From Fibrobacteria bacterium (GTDB lineage Bacteria > Fibrobacterota > Fibrobacteria > UBA5070), in contig JACKCV010000001.1 of assembly GCA_020633825.1 (NCBI GenBank), positions 248,001 through 312,000 of the forward strand: DNA of 64,000 bases, in the 5' to 3' direction. The translations under genes were made by a program, and so were the position numbers. Within the stretch, counting starts at the first letter, position 1. Every line of letters begins with the position of its first letter. Shown here in pieces: positions 27,442-36,443 of this stretch. The notes beneath the pieces are model-generated. The model saw only the letters and a list, made by a program, of their open reading frames with translations. It did not search any database and was not told where the DNA came from.

Positions 27442-27852
27442 ATGTCATCGACCCATGGAAAACGACTCCGGACCGGGGTCGGGATGCTCGAGGTCCTCGT
27501 CGCCGCGGTCCTGCTCGGTCTGGTGGCGGTGGTGTACACCCGGACCACCTTGTTCGCGCAGAAGAACGTCACGCGCGGGATCGACTGGCAGGCGGAAGCG
27601 TCGGCCATCGAGAAGGCGGTGGAGAACCTGCGGGTCGGACACAGCATCAACCGCCTGCAGACCATCGATTCCTCCTGGACCGACACCACCCAGGGAACCT
27701 TGCGCATCCAGGTCCATGTGAAGGGGGCGGTCCCCCCTCCCGACGTGGTCGGCGGGATGGCCGCGCTCCAGGTCGCCCGGATCGACGTGGTGGCCCGCCG
27801 TACGAGCTGGCCCGACTCCCTGATGATCTCCACCTACGTCTGGGTGAACTGA
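27442..27852 (+). CDS. Small type II prepilin-like protein (PilV/GspI-like), module copy 1
   Basis: A 136-aa pseudopilin with leader cleavage predicted at G/VGMLEVLVAAVLLGLVAVV (Glu at +5) and a short soluble domain. The ATG at 27442 follows the previous stop by 2 bp. Size and position resemble the PilV/GspI minor pilins that nucleate a pilus tip together with GspH-, PilW- and PilX-like partners. Paralogue of 31393-31806. Confidence 0.82.
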   Translation: MSSTHGKRLRTGVGMLEVLVAAVLLGLVAVVYTRTTLFAQKNVTRGIDWQAEASAIEKAVENLRVGHSINRLQTIDSSWTDTTQGTLRIQVHVKGAVPPPDVVGGMAALQVARIDVVARRTSWPDSLMISTYVWVN

Positions 27853-27855
27853 ATC

Positions 27856-28755
27856 GTGTCGCGCCGCGCCTTCACCCTGATCGAAATCCTCATCGCCCTG
27901 GTGATCATGGGGATCGTCACCACCATGGCCATGACCATGTTCCGATTCCAGAACACCAACTGGAAGAACGGGAGCGATCGCGCGGAGGCCTCCCTCATGG
28001 CGCGTGGCGTGCTCGACGACCTCGCCCGTTCCGTGCGCATGACGGGCGGTTGGCTTCCCGAGCGCACCGCGGGCCTGAAGGTCTGGGGTGGCGGGGAGGA
28101 GCAGGTGACCTTCGTGGTGAACGGCTCGGGATGGATCGACACCGCCGGCGGGGGCACCTTCGAGCCCGACCGGAAGCGGTTGCGGATCGCCGTGGATTCG
28201 GCGGGCATGTTCTCCCAGGAAGGATACGCCCTGCTTTCCGTGAAAGTCCCCATGGGAGGAGCCGTGGCTCCCGCGATCGGATCGATCACCCGCATGGTGC
28301 GCCTGGGGATCCTGGAGCGGGTGGGTTCCTCGAGCGGCTGCGGCGACTCCCTGGTGCTGGACGCCAGCACGTTGGTGGATCCCCCGTTCTCCTGGGACTG
28401 GCCCCAGGCGGTCCTGGTGCCGGCGGGAACCCTGGTCTACAATCTCGACTCCGTCACCTGGCGGAAATCCCACGACACGCTCTGGACCCAATGGAACCGG
28501 CAACCCCCGTCGGTGTACGCCTTGGGGATCGATACCCTGTCCCTCTCGTATTTCCATCCGGTGACGGGATGGCGGGACTCCCTCTCCGGGGCGGCCCCCG
28601 TGGGACGGGTGGAGAAGGTCCGCATCCGTCTGGTGACCCGGAGCCAGAAGGTCGACCGCCAACTTCTAAGACAGAATCCGTCGACAAGGGGGTATCGCTT
28701 CTCGACCCTCGAGACGGAAGTCTCGCTGCGGAACGACAGTCTCATCAATCGGTGA
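27856..28755 (+). CDS. PilW/GspJ-like minor pseudopilin, module copy 1
   Basis: A 299-aa prepilin-like protein starting from GTG. The hydrophobic N terminus is FTLIEILIALVIMGIVTTM with Glu at +5. The residue before the cleavage site is Ala (SRRA/FTLIE) where prepilin peptidase normally needs Gly; the paralogue at 31806 has the usual Gly. The globular part shares GTLVYNLDSV and YALGIDTLSLSYFHPV-type motifs with its paralogue. Probably a minor pilin; processing efficiency is uncertain. Confidence 0.83.
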   Translation: MSRRAFTLIEILIALVIMGIVTTMAMTMFRFQNTNWKNGSDRAEASLMARGVLDDLARSVRMTGGWLPERTAGLKVWGGGEEQVTFVVNGSGWIDTAGGGTFEPDRKRLRIAVDSAGMFSQEGYALLSVKVPMGGAVAPAIGSITRMVRLGILERVGSSSGCGDSLVLDASTLVDPPFSWDWPQAVLVPAGTLVYNLDSVTWRKSHDTLWTQWNRQPPSVYALGIDTLSLSYFHPVTGWRDSLSGAAPVGRVEKVRIRLVTRSQKVDRQLLRQNPSTRGYRFSTLETEVSLRNDSLINR

Positions 28756-28763
28756 GGTGCGCC

Positions 28764-30641
28764 ATGAGTCCACGGAAACCCACTAGATCCCCCCGGAGGG
28801 GGCTGGCGTTGATCCTCGTCCTGGGGTTGACCCTCGTCCTTCTGGCCATGGGCACGATGATGCTCACGACCTCCGGGAACATCCTGTCCAGCGCGGTCGA
28901 TTCCAAGCAGCGCATCCGCTCCCGCTACGCCGCGGAGGCGATGGTCGCCTTGTCGATCGCGCGGGCGGTCGAGAAGGCCAGCCATTTCTTCGGCAAGAGC
29001 CTGGACGTGGAGAACATGCCCATGGCGGCCCTGGGAACGGGGTCGGGGGAGAAGGGAGCCTCGACGGTCGTGAACCGGGTGGATCCGACTTCTCCGCTTT
29101 CGCAGGAACCGATCACCTCGGGGCGACTCCGGGGGATGCAGGGCCTGAAGATCCCCCTGCTCATCAAGGCCGAGGGGCTCGTCCCCGGAGGCGGGAAATC
29201 CCGCATCGAAGCGGATGTGCGTCTGTACCAGGTCCCCCTGTTCCAGTTCGGCGTGTTCTACGAAGGGGATCTGGAGATCACCCCGGGACCGAACATGTTC
29301 GTCCTGGGACCGGTCCACACCAATTCCAACGCGTACTTCCGCGGCATCGCGACCCTGCAGTTCCAAGGCCCGGTGACGGCCGCGGGCACAATCTGGCATT
29401 GGATGCGAAGTTCCAGCGGCCGGATCCGCTATTTCCAGACTCCCGACATCAGCGGCCCCTCCATCACCCTCTCCACCTCGACTCCGGGCGTCACCACCAG
29501 CATGACGGAACTGTCCGCCGCCACCAAGCCGGGGCCGGTCGACGGTGTCTGGAACATCGACGACCACAGGGAGAAACTCGTGCTGCCCATCGGAGGAGCC
29601 CAGCCGCGGAACTTGATCGCCCTCAAGAGCGACGGAGACGGGGAGGAACTGAGATTCCAGAATTTCGATTGGAAGGCTTCGCCGACCTCGCGTTTCGTGA
29701 ACGGCGTCACCGTCCGGCCCTCGTGGATCACCGGGCCCAGGGTGTTCTTCGATCGGAGGGAGGATCGCTGGGTGAAACTCTGGAACCTGGACATCCAGGC
29801 GCTGATCGCCTCCGGAAACCGCGATTCGATCTTCTTCCTCGCCGATACGGTCCTGATGGCCCAGGATCGCGGAAGCTCCCGGACCTTCCTCCTCAACGCC
29901 TTTCGCATCGTCAACGGCGAACACCTGCCCCGGAACATGACCATCGCCTCCGCGAACCCCATCTACATCCAGGGGGATTTCAATCTCCCGGATCCGTCGG
30001 GGCCTTGCAAACCCGCGGATCTGACCGGCACCATCCCGAACGACCAGAAATACTGCAACGCCCAGATCGCCGCCGATGCCGTGACGCTTCTGAGTCCCAA
30101 TTGGCCCCATCGATCCCTGGCCGAAGCCGGGAAGGACGGGAGTCTGGAGCAGGACAGCGCCGAGGCGGTGTGGAACTCCTACCAGGACACGACCTACTGG
30201 TGGGGGGGGCGGACCATCACCACCAAGACCTTTCTCGAGCCCACCACCGGGGCGGCGGGGGCCTTCAACAGCGGGACGGTGCGGGTGAATGCGGCGATCC
30301 TCACCGGGAACAAGCCATCGAGGGATGCCGCGCATCCTCCGCTGAACAAGTCGGAGAGTGGATTCGAGGCCAACTACGAGGGAGGTTGGCACAACACCAT
30401 CCGCTTCCTGGAGAACCTCAGCGGGGCCACCGTCGAATTCAATGGCAGTTTCGTCTGCATGTGGAAGGCCGCATCCCGCGGATTGGACACCACCTCGAAC
30501 ATTTCGATTTCGGGAGGGCATTACAGTCCTCCCAATCGCGTTTGGGGATTCGATCCCCGGTTCCGCAACTTGAACAACATGCCCCCTGGAACGCCGTTCC
30601 TGGCTACCGCGATCTTCACCAACTGGCTCGAAAAGCGCTGA
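28764..30641 (+). CDS. PilX-like N-terminal domain protein, large, module copy 1
   Basis: A 625-aa protein with an N-terminal basic segment and a single hydrophobic helix GLALILVLGLTLVLLAMG followed by RSRYAAEAMVALSIAR, like PilX-type pilus assembly proteins but without the Glu+5 of classic pilins. The remaining 550 residues form a large extracytoplasmic domain rich in Trp, Asn and Gly, with SFVCMWK and NNMPPGTPFL near the C terminus. This size far exceeds a normal PilX (about 150-200 aa), so it may be a displayed adhesin-like tip protein. ATG 28764 follows the previous stop by 8 bp. Confidence 0.75.
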   Translation: MSPRKPTRSPRRGLALILVLGLTLVLLAMGTMMLTTSGNILSSAVDSKQRIRSRYAAEAMVALSIARAVEKASHFFGKSLDVENMPMAALGTGSGEKGASTVVNRVDPTSPLSQEPITSGRLRGMQGLKIPLLIKAEGLVPGGGKSRIEADVRLYQVPLFQFGVFYEGDLEITPGPNMFVLGPVHTNSNAYFRGIATLQFQGPVTAAGTIWHWMRSSSGRIRYFQTPDISGPSITLSTSTPGVTTSMTELSAATKPGPVDGVWNIDDHREKLVLPIGGAQPRNLIALKSDGDGEELRFQNFDWKASPTSRFVNGVTVRPSWITGPRVFFDRREDRWVKLWNLDIQALIASGNRDSIFFLADTVLMAQDRGSSRTFLLNAFRIVNGEHLPRNMTIASANPIYIQGDFNLPDPSGPCKPADLTGTIPNDQKYCNAQIAADAVTLLSPNWPHRSLAEAGKDGSLEQDSAEAVWNSYQDTTYWWGGRTITTKTFLEPTTGAAGAFNSGTVRVNAAILTGNKPSRDAAHPPLNKSESGFEANYEGGWHNTIRFLENLSGATVEFNGSFVCMWKAASRGLDTTSNISISGGHYSPPNRVWGFDPRFRNLNNMPPGTPFLATAIFTNWLEKR

Positions 30642-30662
30642 CCCCCGCTGGACGCCAGGGGG
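30642..30662 (+). terminator. Hairpin directly after module copy 1
   Basis: CCCC..CTGG and CCAGGGGG form an 8-bp, GC-rich stem with a 2-nt bulge and a 3-nt loop, starting at the base after the stop codon. No U-run follows, so it may be a weak or protein-assisted terminator, or an mRNA-stabilising 3' end between the two modules. Confidence 0.35.
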
Positions 30663-30806
30663 CGGGTTGTCGCTCCACGAGGGCGCGAAACCGGCCGGCT
30701 GGGCCGGGAGGGAATCTTCGATCTCCGTCGCTATGAACAAAAATTCAACGGGAACCTCCGCGTAGGGGGTGTCATTCCCTACATGTGATTCTTACCTAAC
30801 GGAATC

Positions 30807-31391
30807 ATGAACTCACCTCTACGACATGCCTCCCGGCTGGGACGGGGGGGCTATACGATGCTTGAAATTCTCATCGTACTCGTATTGGTGGGGATTCTCG
30901 CGGGCTTGGCTTCGTTGGGCTGGTCGGCGATCCAGTGGAAGTTGCAGGCCAAGGGCGGGGCCGAGGAACTGAGGAACGCCCTCATGCTGGCCCGCAACGA
31001 CGCCATGACCCGCCAGCGCCATTCCGGGGTCCTTCTCGATCCGGCGAGAAACCGTTACCTTCGATTCGTCGATTCCTCGGCGGTGGGAGCACCCGACGGC
31101 AGGTATTCCACCGGTGAGAAGATCCTCCAGGAGTGGTCGAAGCTCCCCAGTCACTTCGTGGTCTTCGACACCCGGTCCTCCATGGCTCCCGACCCCGTTC
31201 CTCGATACTGCGAGTCGCCTGCGGGCACCACTCCCCCCACCCGGCAGACGGGCACCTATTCCGTGGTCTTCCGCCCCGATGGCAGCTCGTGGGCGACCTT
31301 GCAAATGAAAATGGGCGTCACCACCTCTCCCGTCGACACCTTCCGCCTCGGGGTCCTGCCCGCGGCGGGCCTCGTCATGCTGGAGCGTTGA
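30807..31391 (+). CDS. GspH/FimT-like minor pseudopilin, module copy 2
   Basis: A 194-aa pseudopilin with cleavage site G/YTMLEILIVLVLVGILAG and the same downstream order of motifs as copy 1 (EELRNALMLARNDAMTRQ; NRYLRFVDSSA; TYSVVFRPDG). It starts the second module 165 bp after the first. No ribosome-binding site is convincing upstream; GGAATC directly precedes the ATG, as GGAGTC does in copy 1. Confidence 0.86.
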   Translation: MNSPLRHASRLGRGGYTMLEILIVLVLVGILAGLASLGWSAIQWKLQAKGGAEELRNALMLARNDAMTRQRHSGVLLDPARNRYLRFVDSSAVGAPDGRYSTGEKILQEWSKLPSHFVVFDTRSSMAPDPVPRYCESPAGTTPPTRQTGTYSVVFRPDGSSWATLQMKMGVTTSPVDTFRLGVLPAAGLVMLER

Positions 31392-31392
31392 C

Positions 31393-31806
31393 ATGAAAAC
31401 ATCCAGACCTCTCCGCGCCGCGCACGGACTCAGCATGATGGAAGTCCTGGTCGCGCTCATCCTCCTGGGGATCATCTCCCTGATCTTCGTCCAGACCACG
31501 GGCATGTCCCTGCGCAACACGGGGCGCTCCACGGACTGGCAACAGGAGGCCGTGGTGATCGAAAAGACCATCGAGAACCTGCGGCGAGTGACCAATGCCT
31601 CCGCCTTGCGAGCCCTCGACAGTTCCGGAGTCGATCGGACCAACGACGTCCCGATCCGGATCTCGGTGCGCGGATCGCCGCCTCCGGCCGCGGTGTGTCC
31701 CGATTTCGACTGTCCCGATCTGGTGCAGGTCCACCTGGTGGCCCGGCGTGAAACCATTAACGATTCCGTCACCGTATCCACCTTCCTCTTCGCGAAGTCC
31801 CCCTGA
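31393..31806 (+). CDS. Small type II prepilin-like protein, module copy 2
   Basis: A 137-aa pseudopilin with cleavage at G/LSMMEVLVALILLGIISLI. It starts 1 bp after the previous stop and shares VIEKTIENLR and VHLVARR with copy 1. It overlaps the following gene by one base. Confidence 0.82.
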   Translation: MKTSRPLRAAHGLSMMEVLVALILLGIISLIFVQTTGMSLRNTGRSTDWQQEAVVIEKTIENLRRVTNASALRALDSSGVDRTNDVPIRISVRGSPPPAAVCPDFDCPDLVQVHLVARRETINDSVTVSTFLFAKSP

Positions 31807-32681
31807 TGCGCAAGGGCTTCACCTTGATCGAGATCCTCGTGTCCCTGGTGATCCTGGGTTTGATCACGACCATGGCCATGCGCGTGTTCCGCTCCCAGCA
31901 CCAGAGCTGGAAGTCCGAGTCCGATCGCGCCGACATCGCCCTCATGGCCAAGGGAACCCTCGAGGAGATCGGGCGAGCGATCCGCATGACGGGGGGAGCG
32001 CTTCCCCAGGGGGCGGGCGGAATCCGCATCTGGACCACGACCGAACCCGGGGTCACCTTCGTGTTGAACCAGACCCAATGGGCCGATACCGCCTACGGGT
32101 CCACCTACCTGCCCGGCGAGCGGAAGCTTCGCGTGGCCATCGACAGTGCCGCGAAATTCTCCGATTCCGGTTTCGTGATCCTCTCCGCGACCTCCACCGC
32201 CACGAGTACCACCGACGTCTACCGGTTGCCCATCCTGGAGCGGGTGACGCGCTTCGGCTCGTGCACGAAGGACTCGCTGGTGCTGGATGCCGGAATCCTG
32301 GTGGATCCCCCGAACAGCTTCTCCACCTCGGCGGACATCTCCGTTCCCTCCAACACCCTGGTGTTCAATCTCGATTCCATCTCCTACTTCAAGTCGCACG
32401 ACTCGTTGTTCTACAAGGCCAACCAGAACCCCCCGATGCTGTTCGCCTTGGGGATCGACACCTTGAAGTTCTCGTACTTCCATCCGGTCGACGGTTGGCG
32501 GTCCGGACTTTCGACCTCCAACCCGGCCGGTCGCATCGACATGGTCCGCATCCGTCTGGTGATGAGAACCCTCAAGGCCAGCCGAAGCCTGCTCGAAAAG
32601 GATTCCACTTCCCGCGGGCATCGGTTCATCCGGCTCGAGACCGAAGTGTCCATGCGCAATGACAGCCTGGTCAACCTATGA
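31806..32681 (+). CDS. PilW/GspJ-like minor pseudopilin, module copy 2
   Basis: A 291-aa prepilin-like protein with canonical MRKG/FTLIEILVSLVILG. It shares RSQHQSWKSESDRAD, RMTGGALP and FALGIDTLKFSYFHPVDGWR with the copy 1 protein. Two cysteines also aligned in copy 1 (FGSCTKDSLVLDA) may be structurally conserved. It overlaps the PilX-like gene by ATGA. Confidence 0.85.
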   Translation: MRKGFTLIEILVSLVILGLITTMAMRVFRSQHQSWKSESDRADIALMAKGTLEEIGRAIRMTGGALPQGAGGIRIWTTTEPGVTFVLNQTQWADTAYGSTYLPGERKLRVAIDSAAKFSDSGFVILSATSTATSTTDVYRLPILERVTRFGSCTKDSLVLDAGILVDPPNSFSTSADISVPSNTLVFNLDSISYFKSHDSLFYKANQNPPMLFALGIDTLKFSYFHPVDGWRSGLSTSNPAGRIDMVRIRLVMRTLKASRSLLEKDSTSRGHRFIRLETEVSMRNDSLVNL

Positions 32682-34531
32682 GGTCCGTCATGCACCCTGC
32701 TCCGTTCGCTTCCGGAAAAACCCGTCGAGGAATCGCCCTGGGAATGGTCGTCCTCATGGGCCTGGTGGTCTTGGCCCTGGGAACCATCATGATCGCCACT
32801 TCCGGTGGACTGCTGCGCACCACGGTCGATGCCAAGGGACGGCTCCGCGCCCGCTACGCCGCCGAGGCCATGGTGGCCGTGCAGATCGCACGTCTGGACG
32901 CGGCACGGGATCGGGATATGGGCGGTGCGTTGGACCTGCCCGCCATCCCCCTGACCGATCTCCAGACCGGCAACGGGGAACGAGCCAAGTCCGATGCGCT
33001 CAAGCGCAGTTCCGCAGGCGGGCAGGAGAAGATCTCCTCCGGCCTCCTCAAAGGTCTGATGGGAGTGAAGATTCCCTTCCTGGTCCAATCGACCGGACTG
33101 GCCCGCGGTGGCGCCAAAGCCGCGGTCCAAGCCGAGGTGTACCTCTACCAGGTCCCCATCTTCCAATTCGGGGTGTTCTACGAAGGCAACCTGGAAATCA
33201 CACCCGGCCCCTACATGTCGGTGGGAGGGCCCGTCCACACCAACGGCAACGCCTATTTCCGCGCCAAGTACAACAACCTCCACCTCCAGGGGCCCGTGAC
33301 CGCCGTGGGAAGCATCTACCACTGGAAAGGGGGCGGGTCTCCCAACATCTACTACAACCCCGCTCCCGACGTTCCGGCCACGACCCCCGCGCCCGGGGTG
33401 GGGACCAGCATCACCCAGGCCACGGACGCGAGCCTGCCCGGGCCCGTCGGGGGCGTGTGGAACGTCCGTCAGGGCGTGGATCGCCTGGAGCTGCCCATCG
33501 GGGGAGCCTCGGCGCACGACCTGATCAAGCCCTGCACCGGAACGGAGGCGCCCTCCCTCGCCCGTCAGAAATTCGCCTGCCTCGCCGGGGTGGCGTCCTA
33601 CGTCGAAGGTGCCACCGCGCAGCCTTCGTGGGTTTCCGATCCGCGGGTGTTCTTCGATCGCCGGGAAAACCGCTGGGTGTTCCTGCGGGATGTCGACGTC
33701 GTCGCGGCCCTCAACGGCAATCCCGATGATTCGATCTTCTACGTGGCCAACCAGGTGCTGATCCCCCGCGACAGCGGGGCGATGCACCTCCCCATGATCA
33801 ACGCCTTCCGCCTGGTCAACGCGGTGGTCCTTCCCCGCAATGTCAGCGTCGTTTCGGCCAACCCCATCTACATCCAGGGGAACTTCAACACGGCCGACCC
33901 CGCCGGTTCCTGCGGGCCTGTCGGGGTCGCTTCGGTTCCGGATTCCCTGAAGTACTGCAATGCGATGATCGCTGCGGACGCCGTCACCTTGATCAGTCCC
34001 GAATGGCCGAACTGGTCGCGGCGGGCGAGGGGAATGGACGGATCCCTGGAGCAGCCCTTCGATTCCTTGGACCATTGGACCTCCTACGTGTCGCATTCCG
34101 GGTCGGACACGGTGTGGGCGAACGAGCCGGGGCCGAATTCCGCGGGGGTTCCCGGCTTCCAGACGATTCGTGTCAACGCCGCCATCCTCACCGGCAACAA
34201 GCCTTCCAATCCCCTCTACCTGGCGCCGAACAGCTCGCTCGACGCGACGTTCGAGGCCAACTACGAAGGCGGCTGGCACAACACCATCCGGTTCCTGGAA
34301 AACCTCGGGGGCTCCACGGTCGAGTTCAAGGGAAGCTTCGTGTGCATGTGGAAGGCCGACACCCCGGGGCTGGACACGGCGTCGAACCACGTCACGATCA
34401 AGCGGGGGCACTACAGCCCTCCCAATCGCGTGTGGGGCTACGACAGCCGGTTCAAGGACATCAACAACATGCCGCCCGGAACCCCCTTCCTGTCCACGGG
34501 CGTCTTCACCAACTGGTCCGAGAGACGCTGA
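32678..34531 (+). CDS. PilX-like N-terminal domain protein, large, module copy 2
   Basis: A 617-aa paralogue of 28764-30641 with the N-terminal helix GIALGMVVLMGLVVLALG and RARYAAEAMVAVQIAR, and the same C-terminal motifs (SFVCMWKADTPGLDTAS; GHYSPPNRVWGYD). Start 32678 overlaps the previous stop; ATG 32690 is an alternative. It ends convergently 55 bp from the YdeI-like gene; the spacer has no clear terminator. Confidence 0.75.
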   Translation: MRSVMHPAPFASGKTRRGIALGMVVLMGLVVLALGTIMIATSGGLLRTTVDAKGRLRARYAAEAMVAVQIARLDAARDRDMGGALDLPAIPLTDLQTGNGERAKSDALKRSSAGGQEKISSGLLKGLMGVKIPFLVQSTGLARGGAKAAVQAEVYLYQVPIFQFGVFYEGNLEITPGPYMSVGGPVHTNGNAYFRAKYNNLHLQGPVTAVGSIYHWKGGGSPNIYYNPAPDVPATTPAPGVGTSITQATDASLPGPVGGVWNVRQGVDRLELPIGGASAHDLIKPCTGTEAPSLARQKFACLAGVASYVEGATAQPSWVSDPRVFFDRRENRWVFLRDVDVVAALNGNPDDSIFYVANQVLIPRDSGAMHLPMINAFRLVNAVVLPRNVSVVSANPIYIQGNFNTADPAGSCGPVGVASVPDSLKYCNAMIAADAVTLISPEWPNWSRRARGMDGSLEQPFDSLDHWTSYVSHSGSDTVWANEPGPNSAGVPGFQTIRVNAAILTGNKPSNPLYLAPNSSLDATFEANYEGGWHNTIRFLENLGGSTVEFKGSFVCMWKADTPGLDTASNHVTIKRGHYSPPNRVWGYDSRFKDINNMPPGTPFLSTGVFTNWSERR

Positions 34532-34586
34532 TCGAGGGGCGGCGCCTTCCGTCGGAGTTGAGACAATTTCCGTCGTCCGTGGCGGC

Positions 34587-35165
34587 TCAGTCGAGGAGTC
34601 CCTTCCCCTCCAGGATGCGTGACAGGTTCTTCTCGACCCGCGCGGCCCGGGTGGCCGATTGCTTGGCTCCGGCGAAGTGGAGCAGATAGGCCTTGCGACG
34701 ACCAGGCGTGAGCCCGCCGAAGGCTTCGGCCAGGGCGGAGTCGGCGTCGAGCCGGACCTGGAATTCCTCGGGGATCGGGTACTCCTCGACCTTCCGGAAG
34801 GCGACCTTCAGGCCCGCCTCCTCCACCGCGATGGCCCGCTCCACGTAGGCCACGATGGTCTCGCGCAGGACATGCACTTGGGCGGCCTCGGTGAATCGGA
34901 TCTGCCGCTGCGCTTGGGCGGTGTCGGTGAGTGTCACGAGCATGTTCTCGGGGTCGGGCAGCAGGGCGCCCTTGAAGAACAGAAGGGCGCAGTACTCCTT
35001 GAAACCGTGCATCAGAACGATGTTCTTGCCGTTCCGGGTCCAGCAGGGCCGACCCCACTTGAGGGCCTCCTCGAGGGGGAGGGCGCCGAGGACCGCGCGA
35101 AGGGCCTCGAATTCGTCTCTCCAGGTCTTGGTGCGGGCCAGGAAGGCATCGACCTTGGGATTCAT
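34587..35165 (-). CDS. YdeI/OmdA-like family protein (DUF1801 plus C-terminal OmdA domain)
   Basis: A 192-aa cytosolic protein. The N-terminal DUF1801-type domain has EALKWGRPCWTRNGKNIVLMHGFKEYCALLFFKG, here cut in the usual places, and the C-terminal Bacteriocin-protection/OmdA domain ends FGGLTPGRRKAYLLHFAGAK. These proteins are widespread; a role in cationic peptide resistance has been suggested for some, but the function is unclear. The ATG 35165 is chosen because the longer upstream frame is low-complexity. Confidence 0.85.
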   Translation of the reverse strand: MNPKVDAFLARTKTWRDEFEALRAVLGALPLEEALKWGRPCWTRNGKNIVLMHGFKEYCALLFFKGALLPDPENMLVTLTDTAQAQRQIRFTEAAQVHVLRETIVAYVERAIAVEEAGLKVAFRKVEEYPIPEEFQVRLDADSALAEAFGGLTPGRRKAYLLHFAGAKQSATRAARVEKNLSRILEGKGLLD

Positions 35166-35593
35166 GGGGGGCCTCCGCAGGACTGTCGCGACGCTCCGGA
35201 ATGGATGGCGATGGATTCTCAATCTAGGTGTTCCCTCCTCGGTCGTCCCGATCGGCGGAGGTTCCTCGGGAGGGCCGAGGCGGGGCGGAAAGCAGGAAGG
35301 AGCCCCCGGAATCGGAGTCCCGAACAGGCCCGGAGGTAGAGGGGGGAGCAGGATCCGGGCGTCGGAAAACAGCTCGCGGGACGCGGAGACCCAACCCCCC
35401 CGGCGACCTTGCGGATGCGGGCCGTCGCGGTGGAGTCTTCGGTGTTTCCCCGAAAGGGGGGGAGGGCGATTCCCCCCAAGTCCAATGACGACAGGTGCTT
35501 GGGACGGATTTTGCGTGACTTTCCCCGGAGGAATGGTAAACTCGGATCGTACCACGGGTTTCGATGCGCGAAGCCCGCCCTCCAGGACGGACC
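35166..35593. other. GC-rich intergenic region upstream of motA
   Basis: 428 bp between divergent genes. TGGTAAACT at 35534-35542 is a candidate extended -10 for motA, with no well-spaced -35 (TTGCGT is 20 bp upstream of the hexamer). A TAGATT on the minus strand at about 35221-35226 could serve the YdeI-like gene. Short frames here look like noise. Confidence 0.35.
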
Positions 35594-36439
35594 ATGCTTT
35601 CCATCATCGGCGTCATTGTTGTGCTTGTGGGTGTCCTCGGCGGCTACGTCATGGCCGGAGGCAAGATCCTTGCCCTGGTGCAGCCGTCGGAGTACATCGT
35701 CCTGGGTGGCGCGGCGATCGGCGGCGTCCTGATCTGCACGCCCAGCTACGTGCTCCAAGCGGCCTTGAAGAAGATCGGCAAGGCCTTCAGCAACGGTTTC
35801 ACCTCCCAGGATTTCCTCGACATCCTGGTCATGCAGTACGAGTTGTACAACAAGGTGCGCAAGGAGGGCATCCTCTCGATCGAGCAGGACGTGAGCGCTC
35901 CGGAGAACAGCAACCTGTTCAAGAAGTACCCCAAGTTCATCTCCAACCATGATGCGGTCGATTTCTACTGCGATGCCTTGCGCCAGCTGGTGAACGGAAT
36001 CGACGCGACGGCCATCGATCTTTCGATGGAGACCGACATGGAGACCCACGAGAAGGAGATCAAGCAGATCCCCCAGGTGTTCAGCCGCGTGGCCGATGCC
36101 TTCCCGGGTCTGGGTATCGTGGCGGCGGTCCTGGGCATCATCATCACGATGGGCCATCTCGACGGCCCCCCGGAAGAATTGGGGCACCACATCGGCGCCG
36201 CGTTGGTGGGAACGATGTTCGGCGTGTGGATGGCCTACGGATTCGTCAATCCCATCGCCCAGAAGCTCGAGGCGGTGAACACGGAGGAGGAGATGTACCT
36301 CTCCTGCCTGGCGGCGGGGTTCCGGGCCTTCAGCCAGGGTCTGGCTCCCATGGTGGCCATCGAAGTCGCCCGGAAATCGCTCTTCCACCATTTCCGGCCC
36401 GATGTGAACGAGCTGAACGCCGCCGCGAAGAAGGCGTGA
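35594..36439 (+). CDS. motA: Flagellar-type stator protein MotA
   Basis: A 281-aa stator subunit with four membrane segments. The conserved proton-channel stretch PGLGIVAAVLGIIITMGHL contains the essential proline, and LVGTMFGVWMAYGFVNPIA is the fourth helix. The large cytoplasmic loop carries charged residues that would contact a rotor. ATG 35594 gives the normal N terminus (MLSIIGVIVVLVGVLGGYVM). MotB follows 4 bp later. No other flagellar gene is in the window, so the partner rotor is not visible. Confidence 0.95.
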   Translation: MLSIIGVIVVLVGVLGGYVMAGGKILALVQPSEYIVLGGAAIGGVLICTPSYVLQAALKKIGKAFSNGFTSQDFLDILVMQYELYNKVRKEGILSIEQDVSAPENSNLFKKYPKFISNHDAVDFYCDALRQLVNGIDATAIDLSMETDMETHEKEIKQIPQVFSRVADAFPGLGIVAAVLGIIITMGHLDGPPEELGHHIGAALVGTMFGVWMAYGFVNPIAQKLEAVNTEEEMYLSCLAAGFRAFSQGLAPMVAIEVARKSLFHHFRPDVNELNAAAKKA

Positions 36440-36443
36440 CGGG

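Larger units (their letters stand above)
26852..34531 (+). repeat. Tandemly duplicated four-gene pseudopilin module
   Basis: Genes at 26852, 27442, 27856 and 28764 are followed by a second set in the same order at 30807, 31393, 31806 and 32678. Protein lengths are nearly matched: 195/194, 136/137, 299/291 and 625/617 aa. Equivalent proteins share long motifs, for example GHYSPPNRVWG and NNMPPGTPFL in the large proteins, and VDSSA in the first. Divergence is spread over the whole length, so the duplication is old and both copies have been kept open. Confidence 0.9.

Noticed and set aside
28437..30740. Long minus-strand frame opposite the PilX-like gene
   Set aside because: Low-complexity shadow of the plus-strand gene, which has clear paralogy to 32678-34531.
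35228..35488. 86-codon frame in the motA upstream region
   Set aside because: Arg/Gly/Ser/Pro-rich, without start signals or family resemblance; typical of GC-rich intergenic noise.
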